A stretch of 64,000 bases of DNA from Sporolactobacillus sp. THM7-4 (lineage in GTDB: Bacteria > Bacillota > Bacilli > Bacillales > Sporolactobacillaceae). Made by a program: the position numbers and the translations under genes. The notes below the pieces were generated by a model. The model was not told the DNA's origin. It was given only the letters and a program-made list of their open reading frames with translations, and did not search any database. Numbering within the stretch: the first letter of the stretch is position 1; each line of letters starts with the position of its first letter. This document shows positions 37,134 to 47,028 of this stretch, piece by piece. Location: contig NZ_SEMD01000004.1 of assembly GCF_004153165.1 (NCBI RefSeq), forward strand, positions 172,658 through 236,657, given 5' to 3'.

Positions 37134-37462
37134 TGGAACGCATGGAACAAAACATTTTTTCGATCATAAGCAATGTCGGTATGGCAAAGGGTAAATATGT
37201 TGAGGCTTTAAACATTAGTAAGAATGGGGAATATGATCAAGCGAATCAATTGATCAAGGAAGGAGATCAATTCCTAATCAAGGGGCACAAAATTCACAGC
37301 TCACTGGTGCAGCAGGAAGCATCAGGTGAAAAGGAGAGCATTTCTCTCTTATTAATCCATGCTGAAGATCAGTTTATGAGTGCAGAAACAGTTAAACTTC
37401 TAGTTAAAGAATTGATAGAAGTATATAGAAAACTTAATGATGTAAGTTCAGTTAACCATTGA
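37133..37462 (+). CDS. PTS lactose/cellobiose-type EIIA
   Basis: A 109-residue all-helical EIIA (CelC/LacF fold, normally a trimer). The phosphohistidine is H76 in the LLIHAEDQFM motif; the preceding Gly/Lys-rich helix GDQFLIKGHKIHSSLVQQEASGE is typical. Expressed from a TAATG overlap with EIIB. It receives phosphate from HPr. Confidence 0.92.
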   Translation: MERMEQNIFSIISNVGMAKGKYVEALNISKNGEYDQANQLIKEGDQFLIKGHKIHSSLVQQEASGEKESISLLLIHAEDQFMSAETVKLLVKELIEVYRKLNDVSSVNH

Positions 37463-37546
37463 TTTTTATAAAAGTAATAAAGGGAGGAAGCAAATAGGTA
37501 TAATATATCTATGTATTGAGTTATTGATGAGCCAGGGGGGCAAATT

Positions 37547-38266
37547 ATGATACAACATAAAAAAATTTCCAGAATTATTGAGAAAAGAATTCGTGATCAT
37601 ATCTACCCCCCACTATCAAAAATACCAACACAAAACGAGCTGGCAGAGGAATTCCATACGAGCCGAGTAACAATAAAAAAAGCGATTGATTCATTAATTG
37701 CTAAGGGATTGTTGGTGAGTAACCGGGGATCAGGAACATTTGTCAAGTCTAATCCTCTTATCAATGAAATGAATTTTAGCGGAGACAGTTATCTAGGACT
37801 AACGGCAACGATGGGTACTGAAAAGGGTAGGATTAGCAGTGAAGTCATAAAGTTCGAGATTGAGTTTCCGAATCTAAGATTGCAGAAGACCTTGCTTTTA
37901 GAGAAAAGCCAGCCTGTCTATCATATTATTCGTCTGCGTAAATTGGACAATGAACCTTTTCAATTGGAACACACTTTCATGCCTATTGAAGTGATTCCGG
38001 GAATAACCATGGAAGTGCTTGAACATTCTATTTACTCACACATTCAGGATACACTGGGTTTAAAAATTGGCAGCAGTTTTCGTATTGTTAAGGCCGTGAA
38101 ACCGGATGACTTCGACAAGAATTATTTGTTGTGTCAATCTGATGACCCAGTTCTTGAAGTGGAGCAAGTCGTTTATCTAGATAACGGAATACCTTTTGAG
38201 TATTCTAGATCAAGGCACCGCTACGATAAGGGCGGTATTGTGTTTAACAACCAGATTGAAAGATAG
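37547..38266 (+). CDS. GntR/HutC family regulator of the beta-glucoside operon
   Basis: A 239-residue regulator with an N-terminal GntR winged helix (residues ~5-70: IPTQNELAEEFHTSRVTIKKAIDSL, GSGTFV). A UTRA ligand-binding domain follows (~85-235: PVYHIIRLRKLDNEPFQLEHTFMP, then PFEYSRSRHRYD). ATG after GGGGGG. It is located behind the PTS genes and before a second GH1 gene. Its likely operator is the inverted repeat of TGTAAATA half-sites at 33948-33984. It probably responds to a phosphorylated beta-glucoside. Confidence 0.88.
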   Translation: MIQHKKISRIIEKRIRDHIYPPLSKIPTQNELAEEFHTSRVTIKKAIDSLIAKGLLVSNRGSGTFVKSNPLINEMNFSGDSYLGLTATMGTEKGRISSEVIKFEIEFPNLRLQKTLLLEKSQPVYHIIRLRKLDNEPFQLEHTFMPIEVIPGITMEVLEHSIYSHIQDTLGLKIGSSFRIVKAVKPDDFDKNYLLCQSDDPVLEVEQVVYLDNGIPFEYSRSRHRYDKGGIVFNNQIER

Positions 38267-38295
38267 GTGTTCAACAAATAAGTTAGGATCCATTT

Positions 38296-38309
38296 TGTAA
38301 ACGATTATA
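38296..38309. promoter_or_regulatory. cre-like site before the second GH1 gene
   Basis: TGTAAACGATTATA fits 12 of 14 cre positions. It lies in the 317-nt gap after the GntR gene. Apart from a GC-richer stretch near 38385-38450 of unknown nature, nothing else is recognised in this gap. Confidence 0.4.
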
Positions 38310-38529
38310 TTAGGTAGCGAATCAGTTGGGTTTTTAATTGAAAAGCTCTGATATAGGATGATATTAAACAATTTGAAATCCGCGAGCCTCCTTACTCAGC
38401 CTTGCTTCGGGTTCAACGTCTTGTTTGCGCCTCCCGTGCAGGAGTCTCGTAAAATATTATATTTCTATATGTAAACCATGCTCAACTACTCAATATGAAA
38501 AATGAACGTGGCCAATTGAATAAAAATAA

Positions 38530-40029
<1,500 letters not shown>

Positions 40030-40115
40030 ATTAACGATCTTGATAGCTTCCCCATAGAAGAGGTAAATCGACATGGGGAGGGAACATTGGCTGATCAGTG
40101 ATATTGTAAATAAGA

Positions 40116-40153
40116 GAAAAGGAATAATGAGTTAGGGTTCATTATTCCTTTTC
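40116..40153 (+). terminator. Hairpin terminator after the second GH1 gene
   Basis: A perfect 15-bp stem (GAAAAGGAATAATGA at 40116-40130; its complement at 40139-40153), 8-nt loop, ending TTCCTTTTCTT. Confidence 0.75.
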
Positions 40154-40190
40154 TTGGTAGTTCGCCTGACATGGGCGACAGCCAGGCGGC

Positions 40191-40705
40191 GTGCGTACGC
40201 TACAGACTTGGCAGCAGGAATTGTTTAGCAAAATATATCTTACAGAATATAATAACGGGACGTTGATTCAACTCGACAATAAATTGCCGAGTTTTTTCTT
40301 GATGACGGCCTGTTTAAAAGGGTATAACAGGCGATGCATTATCGTCACCAAAAGTACAAAGCGAAAAATCACTGTTTTTAAAAGTAAAGAATCAGTCTAT
40401 CTCTCAATCAGTTTGACGGCCCTTAGGCTAAAGACGATCAATCCATGTTTCCTCATGACTTATCTCGAAAGCCTGCTTGGACGGTACTATTTGAAGAGTC
40501 ATTTATCCGGAAATGTTCTACCCGTACTCACCGCAAAAGTCTTACTCAGTTGCTGATACCAGAAAACCTGATCGTCCAAGCAGATGGAATTGGAGAGCAA
40601 TATGCAATAATGACAAGTGATTATTTCAAAATACTGGACGAGCTTCAATCAAGTGATTTGTATCAGATAACTCAGTTAGACATACACATCGATTGGCTTA
40701 ATTGA
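40191..40705 (+). pseudogene. Frameshifted gene, possibly ComK-like
   Basis: Two overlapping plus-strand frames, 40191-40556 and 40445-40705, appear to be one gene broken by a shift near 40450-40480. The first contains ELFSKI, an ACLKGYNRR stretch and KITVFKSKESVYLSISLTA. These can be laid without gaps on the middle of ComK-type competence regulators (the stretch with ..CRYFGSSFKGR.. and K.PI.I.PSNQIFFFPT). The second frame could supply the C-terminal part. The resemblance is by eye and weak. No good ribosome site precedes the open frame, so it is probably non-functional. Confidence 0.35.
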
Positions 40706-40744
40706 TTTTTTTCCAAATTAATAAGAAAAGAGGATCCTCTGTAA

Positions 40745-40929
40745 ATCAGTCCGATCAAAAAAACCCGGAAAGGTAACGATAGGCTCGACTGACGATGCGA
40801 ACTGGGCGGAACCACGGTTTCGCCCGCTGCCTGTAAAGGTTTTTATCGGTAGCAGTGTCCAAATGGCGTCAAACGAAAGGCCAGTAATCATAAACCATCA
40901 GTAGCTGGGATGAAATCCCGGCTTTTTTC
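40745..40929 (+). ncRNA. Structured untranslated element ending in a terminator
   Basis: A GC-rich stretch with several stems: GGGCGGAACC / GGTTTCGCCC near 40805-40826, and CTGCC / GGTAG near 40829-40856. It ends in a terminator (AGCTGGGA / TCCCGGCT, 40903-40910 and 40916-40923, then six T). It precedes the promoter of the ATPase operon. It matches no riboswitch class that I recognise; a small RNA or leader relic is possible. Confidence 0.4.
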
Positions 40930-40971
40930 TTGACGGGCGTCAATTTTTTATCTTTGTCACCATGCTAGATT
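40930..40971 (+). promoter_or_regulatory. FNR-like box and promoter of the ATPase operon
   Basis: TTGAC-N4-GTCAA (40930-40943) has the spacing of FNR/FLP sites (TTGAT-N4-ATCAA). A -10-like TAGATT (40966-40971) would put the start near 40978 and centre the box at about -41.5, the position of class II activators. The operon itself ends with a Crp/Fnr gene. Inference from layout. Confidence 0.45.
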
Positions 40972-40995
40972 AGGAGATGAGGTGAGGAGCAGATG

Positions 40996-42915
40996 ATGAA
41001 GGTACAAAAACAGCTGGAGCAGAGAATGCTGATGATCGCCTGGATCAGCGGCGGACTGATTGCGTTCGGCTACATAAGCCGCTTTCTATTGAATTTTCAG
41101 GCAGGTTATTTTTGGAGTTTGATGATGGCTTCAGTCGTTAGTTTTCTGCCGATCGCGCTGCATGCCTTTCAGGCGCTGAAAGTAAGAACGGTGAGTATTG
41201 AGTTGCTCGTATCGATTGCCATCCTTGGGGCTTTTCTAATCAGGGAGTATAACGAATCGGCGATTGTTTCCTTTCTCTTTTTATTTGGCCATTTGCTGGA
41301 ACGTAAAGCGCTGGAGAAGACAAGACGATCGGTGAAAAAGCTGACGGATATGGCACCTGTGCATGCCTTGCGGATCGACGGGCCTCGTTTACAAAAAGTT
41401 GCCGTCGACGAAGTGGAAAAAGGAGATCGGCTGTTAGTCAAGACGGGTGCCCAGGTGCCTGTGGACGGTCGAATCATCAGCGGGTTCGGCTATCTTAATG
41501 AAGCCAGCGTGACCGGAGAGTCGCGTGCAGTTCGAAAAAAAGCGGGACAGACAGTTTTTGCCGGTACGCTTCTAGATAACGGCACGTTACACATCGAAGC
41601 CGAGCGGGTTGGTGAAGATACGACGTTTGGTAAAATCATCGAATCAGTGGAAGAAGCCCAGGACGAAAAGTCACATGTAGAAAAATTTATTGACCGTTTT
41701 GCCCGGGGTTATACGCCGGCGGTGCTGGTTTTGGCACTGGCTGCTGGCCTTTGGACGCAGGATCTGCGCCTCGCTGTGACACTATTGGTGCTCGGTTGTC
41801 CGGGCGCATTGGTCATTGGTGCGCCGGTATCAAATGTTGCGGGTATCGGTAATGGTGCCAGACACGGCGTCCTGATTAAAGGCGGCGAGATCATCAACCA
41901 ATTCAGCCGGGTGGATACGCTGCTTTTAGATAAGACTGGAACGTTGACGCGCGGGGCGACCGAGGTCACCGAAGTCGCAGCTTACACCCGGAATCTAAAC
42001 AACTTTCTGACCATTGCCCAGGCATTGGAAAAAGAGTCCGACCATCCGCTCGGTAAGGCCATCGTCTCCTATGCTGAGAGAAGAAATCAGGTTTTGCCGC
42101 TCGATGTCCGGGAGACGATAGTGGTGAAAGGGAAGGGCATCCGGGCAAAAGTGGCTGGCCGCCTGTATTTCATGGGCAGCGAGACGTTCGTAAAAGAGGC
42201 GGGTATCCATTTGCGTGAAGATCAGCAGAAGACGATCGATCGGATGAGACAGTCGGGTGCCTCAACGGTATTGATGGCCGATGCGGAACAACTCGTTGCC
42301 GTTTTCGCAATCACTGACCGCTTAAGAGACAACGTACCGGCCGCCCTGGCATCACTCCGGAAAAGCGGTATTCGCCGCGTGATTATGCAGACCGGGGACA
42401 ACCGGCAAACGGCCGAAGCCATCGCGCGTCAGGCCGGGATCGATGAAATCCGCGCCGAACTGCTGCCTGAAGAGAAAGCAGCTGATGTGGAAAAGTTGAA
42501 AAAAGCCGGCCATACCGTAGCCTTTATCGGTGACGGGATCAACGACAGTCCGTCAATCGCTGCGGCGGACATCGGTATTGCAATGGGCAACGGGACGGAT
42601 GTGGCGGTGGAGACTTCCGATATCGTTCTGATGCGCTCCCGCTTTTCCGAATTGGCGCATGCCCATGCGCTCGCGAGGAAGACTGTTTGGAATATGAAAG
42701 AGAACATCGCCATTGCGCTGGGGACCGTCCTGCTGCTTCTCATTGGTCTGCTTAACGGCTGGATCTACATGGCAAGCGGCATGCTGATTCACGAAATCAG
42801 CATTCTGCTCGTTATCGTCAATGCGATGCGTTTACCTGGATTCAGGTCAGAAAAAGCCGAGAAACACCTGAAACTTGACGGTTGTCAAGTGAATCAAATG
42901 TCGGGTGATTTATAA
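40996..42915 (+). CDS. P1B-type metal/heavy-metal translocating ATPase with CPG motif
   Basis: A 639-residue heavy-metal P-type ATPase. The phosphorylated aspartate is D312 (DKTGTLTRG). An actuator domain has SVTGES, the HP motif is ESDHPLGKA, and the hinge is GDGINDSPSIAAADIGIAMG. The transmembrane metal motif reads C268-P-G (LGCPGALVIGAPVS) in place of the usual CPC. There is no N-terminal metal-binding domain, but a free HMA protein is encoded next. The second ATG (40996) is 6 nt after GAGGAG. It is probably an exporter of a transition metal; the substrate (Fe, Cu, Zn, Cd or other) cannot be set because of the odd motif. Confidence 0.88.
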   Translation: MKVQKQLEQRMLMIAWISGGLIAFGYISRFLLNFQAGYFWSLMMASVVSFLPIALHAFQALKVRTVSIELLVSIAILGAFLIREYNESAIVSFLFLFGHLLERKALEKTRRSVKKLTDMAPVHALRIDGPRLQKVAVDEVEKGDRLLVKTGAQVPVDGRIISGFGYLNEASVTGESRAVRKKAGQTVFAGTLLDNGTLHIEAERVGEDTTFGKIIESVEEAQDEKSHVEKFIDRFARGYTPAVLVLALAAGLWTQDLRLAVTLLVLGCPGALVIGAPVSNVAGIGNGARHGVLIKGGEIINQFSRVDTLLLDKTGTLTRGATEVTEVAAYTRNLNNFLTIAQALEKESDHPLGKAIVSYAERRNQVLPLDVRETIVVKGKGIRAKVAGRLYFMGSETFVKEAGIHLREDQQKTIDRMRQSGASTVLMADAEQLVAVFAITDRLRDNVPAALASLRKSGIRRVIMQTGDNRQTAEAIARQAGIDEIRAELLPEEKAADVEKLKKAGHTVAFIGDGINDSPSIAAADIGIAMGNGTDVAVETSDIVLMRSRFSELAHAHALARKTVWNMKENIAIALGTVLLLLIGLLNGWIYMASGMLIHEISILLVIVNAMRLPGFRSEKAEKHLKLDGCQVNQMSGDL

Positions 42916-42947
42916 TCAATGTATCAATCATGGGGAGGAAAAAGAAA

Positions 42948-43178
42948 ATGACTCAAATCGTCATGCAACTTAATGAATTAACGTGTCCCTCGTGCATGCA
43001 GAAGATTGAATCAGCACTGCGGAAACAGTCAGGAGTACAGGAAGTTCGCGTACTGTTCAACGCCAGCAAGGTGAAAGCCGATATCGACCCCGAGACCATT
43101 CAGCCGGCCCATTTGTCAGAGGTGGTGGAAAAGTTAGGCTTTGATGTTCAATCCGTGAAGCTAAAAAAAGGAGTGTGA
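42948..43178 (+). CDS. HMA-domain metal chaperone (CopZ-like)
   Basis: A 76-residue ferredoxin-like metal-binding protein with the C13-P-S-C16 motif (LNELTCPSCMQKIESALRK). Helix and strand pattern match heavy-metal-associated domains. The ATG at 42948 follows GGGGAGG; an earlier in-frame ATG overlaps that site. Likely a soluble partner of the upstream ATPase, replacing its missing N-terminal domain. Confidence 0.85.
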   Translation: MTQIVMQLNELTCPSCMQKIESALRKQSGVQEVRVLFNASKVKADIDPETIQPAHLSEVVEKLGFDVQSVKLKKGV

Positions 43179-43183
43179 GCGCT

Positions 43184-43708
43184 GTGTCCATCGATGAACG
43201 CTACCAGGCGGAAAGGGCTCAAAGTGAAAAAGATCATCATATCCCGACAGCTGGAGCGATGATCGATCATATTCTGGCGAACCTGAAAATTCACCGCACC
43301 AAGCTTGCACAGGCGGTATTCTATTCGACTGGCGAGAAAAGTGACTTTATCCGCAGCTATTTTAACAAGTTGGCAAAGGAAGAAGAGAAACAATTTGATC
43401 AGCTGGCGGAATTAATGTTAGATGAAGATGAAGTTATTCCGACGACAACGGCTGAATTCACCCGCTATTCGATGATTGAAGAAAGCGGAAAATTCAAGTA
43501 TGAAACTTCTGAAGCTCTCCTTGAAGCCGCCGTGGCCGATTTTAATATCCAGAACATGTTTCTAATTCGCGGCATCAAGCTGGCGGAAAAAGAAGAAAAA
43601 TTTGCCTTGCAGCAGTTTCTGATCCAGCTGCTTGGCTGGATGAAACACCAGATGCGTCTCATTCGCGTCTATGCGAATCTCAAGCCGGAGGAAGCGGATG
43701 AGGAATAG
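43184..43708 (+). CDS. Dps-family ferritin-like protein
   Basis: A 174-residue helical protein resembling the Dps-like proteins of lactic acid bacteria (opening GAMIDHILANLKIHRTKLAQAVFYSTGEKSDFI). The canonical Dps ferroxidase motif is poorly conserved. GTG at 43184 is 10 nt after AAAGGAG; an earlier GTG overlaps that site. Dps proteins store iron and protect DNA from peroxide, which fits the metal-stress operon. Family assignment is by pattern and gene context, so it is less certain than the neighbours. Confidence 0.6.
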   Translation: MSIDERYQAERAQSEKDHHIPTAGAMIDHILANLKIHRTKLAQAVFYSTGEKSDFIRSYFNKLAKEEEKQFDQLAELMLDEDEVIPTTTAEFTRYSMIEESGKFKYETSEALLEAAVADFNIQNMFLIRGIKLAEKEEKFALQQFLIQLLGWMKHQMRLIRVYANLKPEEADEE

Positions 43709-43726
43709 AAAGGGGAAATCACGACG

Positions 43727-44386
43727 ATGCATCACTGTGCCGCTTTAGTTCCTTTATTCAGCCGTCTGGAGAGTGCGGACCAGGCAAAAATCAACAGGCT
43801 GATCAACGACCGGTCTTATCGCAAGGGCGAACAGATCATTTGGCCGGGCTGTGAACCGCAATTGGTTATTGTGGCGAGGGGCGCGATGAAAGTCTATCAA
43901 CTGTCGCCATCGGGAAAAGAGCAGCTGCTGCGACTCATTGAACCGGGCGGCTATGAGGGTGAGGCGGGTCTACTTGGCGCCAGTAACGACAACCTGTTCG
44001 CAGAGGCCTTGCAGCAGACGACGGTCTGCGTCCTGCGCCGCCGCGATTTTACGCAGCTTCTTCTGACCTGTCCGGAACTGAGCCTGAAGTTGCTCGAGAG
44101 TAATGCTGAAAAAATGGTCTCTGTGGAGCAGCAGGCCCAGTTTCTGATGATGGGGACGGTGGAGTCACGCCTTGCGACCTATTTAGCCTGCTTTGCAAGA
44201 ACAGAAGAAAAAACGACGTTTCAGCTCCCGATGAAATTAAAAGAGTTGGCCGGCTTTCTGGGAACGACAGCCGAGACGCTGTCGCGCACATTTCGACTAC
44301 TCGAAGATCAAGGCCTGGTACGCCGTGACAGACGCCAGGTCACGATCTGTGATGCGGCAAAGCTTGAAAAGATGCACTGTACGTAA
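43727..44386 (+). CDS. Crp/Fnr family regulator (FLP-like)
   Basis: A 219-residue regulator with a cyclic-nucleotide-binding beta-roll (residues ~10-125: YRKGEQIIWPGCEPQLVIVARGAMKVYQLSPSGKEQ) and a C-terminal Crp helix-turn-helix (~150-215: LKELAGFLGTTAETLSRTFRLLEDQGLV). Cysteines lie at 4 and ~42 rather than in the FNR iron-sulphur pattern, as in redox-sensing FLP proteins. It is the last gene of the ATPase-HMA-Dps operon and probably its own activator through the FNR-like box at 40930-40943. Confidence 0.87.
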   Translation: MHHCAALVPLFSRLESADQAKINRLINDRSYRKGEQIIWPGCEPQLVIVARGAMKVYQLSPSGKEQLLRLIEPGGYEGEAGLLGASNDNLFAEALQQTTVCVLRRRDFTQLLLTCPELSLKLLESNAEKMVSVEQQAQFLMMGTVESRLATYLACFARTEEKTTFQLPMKLKELAGFLGTTAETLSRTFRLLEDQGLVRRDRRQVTICDAAKLEKMHCT

Positions 44387-44402
44387 TCACATTGTCTCAC
44401 AA

Positions 44403-44452
44403 AAGAACACCTGGCGGCTACCCGCAAAGAGGGAGACCCGTCAGGTGTTCTT
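44403..44452 (+). terminator. Hairpin after the Crp/Fnr gene
   Basis: An 11-bp stem AAGAACACCTG / CAGGTGTTCTT (44403-44413, 44442-44452) with an internal GCGG/CCGT extension; no strong U tract. Confidence 0.55.
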
Positions 44453-44459
44453 GTCCTAT

Positions 44460-44828
44460 ATAAAAGAGAAGGTTTAAAAAAGCTTAGAAAACATGGGTGG
44501 CAATCTCTCCATCCGCCTGCTTTTTGTTCCTTTTTTCGATCAGGCTCTGAACGTATCAAAATTCAGCAGGATACAGGATCAGATCAGGAACTATCCGGTC
44601 AGAGGTTTTGATTCATGTGTCCGGACGCCAGGCGACAACGAAGGGTCCACAGGCTTCCTCACTTCTTAAGCAAATGTTTGATCGAAAAAACGGGGTGATA
44701 AAGCAGCATCCACATGCCGGCGTAGCGTATCACCGTTTCATGGCCTGCCATAGTTCAATAATAATACAAGAAAGCGCTTTGCGGAATGATAAAGATCACG
44801 TATCCAAAATAGGTCAAGAATACAATGC
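44460..44828. other. Intergenic region without a recognised gene
   Basis: About 370 nt between the Crp/Fnr hairpin and the Fur-type promoter. Short ORFs on both strands lack ribosome sites and recognisable products. Confidence 0.4.
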
Positions 44829-44857
44829 TTGAAATTGATAATCATTATCAATAGAAT
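44829..44857 (+). promoter_or_regulatory. Promoter with Fur box filling the -35/-10 spacer
   Basis: TTGAAA (44829-44834), then 17 nt that are exactly the palindrome TTGATAATCATTATCAA (44835-44851), then TAGAAT (44852-44857). The core TGATAATCATTATCA is the perfect 7-1-7 Fur-family box. Iron-loaded Fur (or Zur/PerR, which share this motif) would directly block the promoter. The first gene downstream is mevalonate kinase, ~185 nt away. Confidence 0.75.
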
Positions 44858-44863
44858 ATAAAG

Positions 44864-45010
44864 TGTTCCAAACGATAAACTTTTCCAGATCAATTTTGAA
44901 CAGACTGCAAATCTTAGAAAAAAAGCCTGGATCTGATGGAATGAGCTCTTCACCATGGTGATTCCCATTCTGATGGCTTGATTGCGTTTGGGAATCATTT
45001 TAAAGAAAAC
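44864..45010 (+). other. Leader or small RNA candidate downstream of the Fur promoter
   Basis: The predicted transcript carries pairings CAGATC/GATCTG and GATTCCCA/TGGGAATC (the latter near 44960-45000, followed by ATTTT), but no ORF. It could be an iron-regulated small RNA that sometimes reads through, or just the mvk leader. Confidence 0.3.
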
Positions 45011-45044
45011 GAAAGATTTGTTATTAGAGAGATGGGACATAAAG

Positions 45045-45980
45045 ATGAAGAAAATAGATGCTGGTATTGGGACAAGCAGCAGCAAGGTGATCCTGATCGG
45101 GGAACATTCCGTGGTTTACGGTCAGCCGGCGATTGCGATGCCTGTTCCCGCAGCACGTACAGTTACGGAAACGACAAGTTGCCACGGAGCTATTCAGCTG
45201 CATTGTGTCTTCTACGATGGTATTTTAAGTGAGGGTCCGGATAAAATTGCCGGGTTGAAGAAAATGATTCCCGCGACATTAAAGGTCCTGCATCAGCCTG
45301 ATGAAAACTTAGCCTTATCTATTGACAGTACGATTCCTGTTGAACGGGGTATGGGGTCGAGTGCTGCCACGGCCATATCAGTCGTGCGAAGTCTTTTCGA
45401 TTATTTCAAAACACCTCTGGATCAAAAGACTTTGCTCAGGCTGGTCGCTGTCTCAGAAAAATGCTGTCATGGTAATCCGAGCGGTCTTGATGCAGCGGCA
45501 GCCAGCAGCAGCCGTCCGATATACTTCACCAGAGAAAAAGGGTTCGATTGGATTAAGCAAACGCTTCGATCTTGTCTCGTCATTGCGGACACCGGACTCA
45601 AAGGTGAGACGAAAAAAGCGGTTGCTGTAATGAAACAGCGCTTGACGCAGGGTTCGAGTGTTCGAAGTCAAATTGAAAAATTAGGTGTTCTCGCTCTACA
45701 TGCCCGCGACGCACTTGAATCGGCAAAAGAAGAGCAATTCGGGCATATTCTTCTGGACGCCCATCATCTTCTCCGTGGACTTGGTGTCAGCCATCCTTTT
45801 CTGGACCATCTGGTTCACACTGCAATGACCGGCGGAGCCATCGGGGCCAAAATGACCGGAGGCGGCTGCGGCGGTTGCATGATTGCGTTGGTCCACGATG
45901 AGCAGAGAGCCAAACACCTCGCAGACAAACTGATGCATGCCGGAGCGCTTCAAACATGGATTCAGCCATTTGATGGTTAA
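45045..45980 (+). CDS. mvk: Mevalonate kinase
   Basis: A 311-residue GHMP kinase that phosphorylates mevalonate at C5. The three family motifs are present: KVILIGEHSVVYGQPAIAMP near the N terminus, PVERGMGSSAATA (~103-115, ATP-binding glycine loop) and KMTGGGCGGCMIAL (~270-283). The ATG at 45045 (protein starting MKKIDAGIGTSSSKV) matches homologues; 21 more codons are open upstream but have no better ribosome site. It is the first gene of the mvk-mvaD-mvaK2-fni cluster and appears intact, as do its active-site residues. Confidence 0.92.
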   Translation: MKKIDAGIGTSSSKVILIGEHSVVYGQPAIAMPVPAARTVTETTSCHGAIQLHCVFYDGILSEGPDKIAGLKKMIPATLKVLHQPDENLALSIDSTIPVERGMGSSAATAISVVRSLFDYFKTPLDQKTLLRLVAVSEKCCHGNPSGLDAAAASSSRPIYFTREKGFDWIKQTLRSCLVIADTGLKGETKKAVAVMKQRLTQGSSVRSQIEKLGVLALHARDALESAKEEQFGHILLDAHHLLRGLGVSHPFLDHLVHTAMTGGAIGAKMTGGGCGGCMIALVHDEQRAKHLADKLMHAGALQTWIQPFDG

Positions 45981-46034
45981 AATAAAAGCAGGATTTCAAT
46001 ATTGACCTGTGGCAAGAGAAAGAGGGGGAATACT

Positions 46035-47015
46035 TTGCAGGCTGCTGCACGCGCCTATACGAATATTGCGTTGATAAAGTATTGGGGGAAAAAAGATGAA
46101 TGACTCATCCTGCCGATGAACAGCAGTTTATCATTGACGCTTAACGCATTTTACACGGAAACTGGTGTTACACTGCAGAAGAATTTATCGCATGATGAAA
46201 TAATAATGGATGGAAAAGCTTTAAGCGGTCCCTCTGCTCAGAAAATCATCCGATTTATGAATCAAGTCCGGGATCAATCAGGGAATCATACATACGCGCG
46301 GATTGTCACTGACAACCATGTCCCAATCGCCTCAGGCTTTGCGTCTTCAGCGTCAGGGTTTGCGGCCCTTGCATCAGCTGCTGCCCGGGCTTATGGATTG
46401 GACTGCTCCGGAACCGCACTTTCACGGCTTGCGCGCCGTGGTTCGGGTTCCGCTTCGCGTTCCATTTACGGCGGTTTTGTGAAGTGGTTAAAAGGAACAA
46501 AGGATGAAGACTCTTATGCTGTTCCGATTGATCCGGCAAACTGGGGAATACGCGTTGTGGTTGTTGCTGTTAATCGGCAGAATAAAAAGATATCCAGTCG
46601 TTCAGGAATGAAGCGGACCGTCGAGACATCGCCCTTTTACCCGATATGGGTGAAAGAGGCGGAAAAGGATCTAATCAGCATGGAGCAGGCTATTCACAAT
46701 CACGATCTGGAAATGATCGGGAAAATAGCCGAAGCCAATGCGCTGAAGATGCATGCTACAATGCTGGCTGCTTCCCCCCCTTTTACATACTGGGAGGAAG
46801 GTACATTGACTGTGATGCGGCGCGCGGCCCGTCTGCGCGAGCAGGGGGTCCCATGCTACTTTACGATTGACGCCGGCCCCAATGTGAAGCTGATTTGTTC
46901 CGTAGAATATGTGGATCAGATTCTTGACGATCTATCCGGCTTTTTCCCTCCGAAAGCATTAATAGTGGCTAAGCCCGGACCGGGTGTTCAGTTTCTGGAG
47001 CATCACATACAGTAA
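46035..47015 (+). pseudogene. mvaD: Diphosphomevalonate decarboxylase interrupted by an in-frame TGA
   Basis: Read from TTG at 46035 (after GAGGGGG) the frame gives the expected N terminus ARAYTNIALIKYWGKKDE, then TGA at 46101-46103 (codon 23). It continues in the same frame with LILPMNSSLSLTLNAFYTET and the full remaining enzyme to 47015. Other motifs (ASGFASSASGFAALASAAARAYG, RRGSGSASRSIYGGFVKW) are intact. The stop replaces the residue before LILP, usually a charged or polar residue. The ATG at 46116 could restart translation, but it has no ribosome site and would lose the YWGK segment, which belongs to the substrate site in this family. Total length without the stop (326 codons) is normal. 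Confidence 0.88.
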
Positions 47016-47028
47016 AGGAGAAGCGGAC

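Noticed and set aside
46101-46103. Selenocysteine insertion at the mvaD TGA
   Set aside because: No SECIS-like stem is evident after the codon, the family has no Cys/Sec at this place, and fni has TAG, not TGA.
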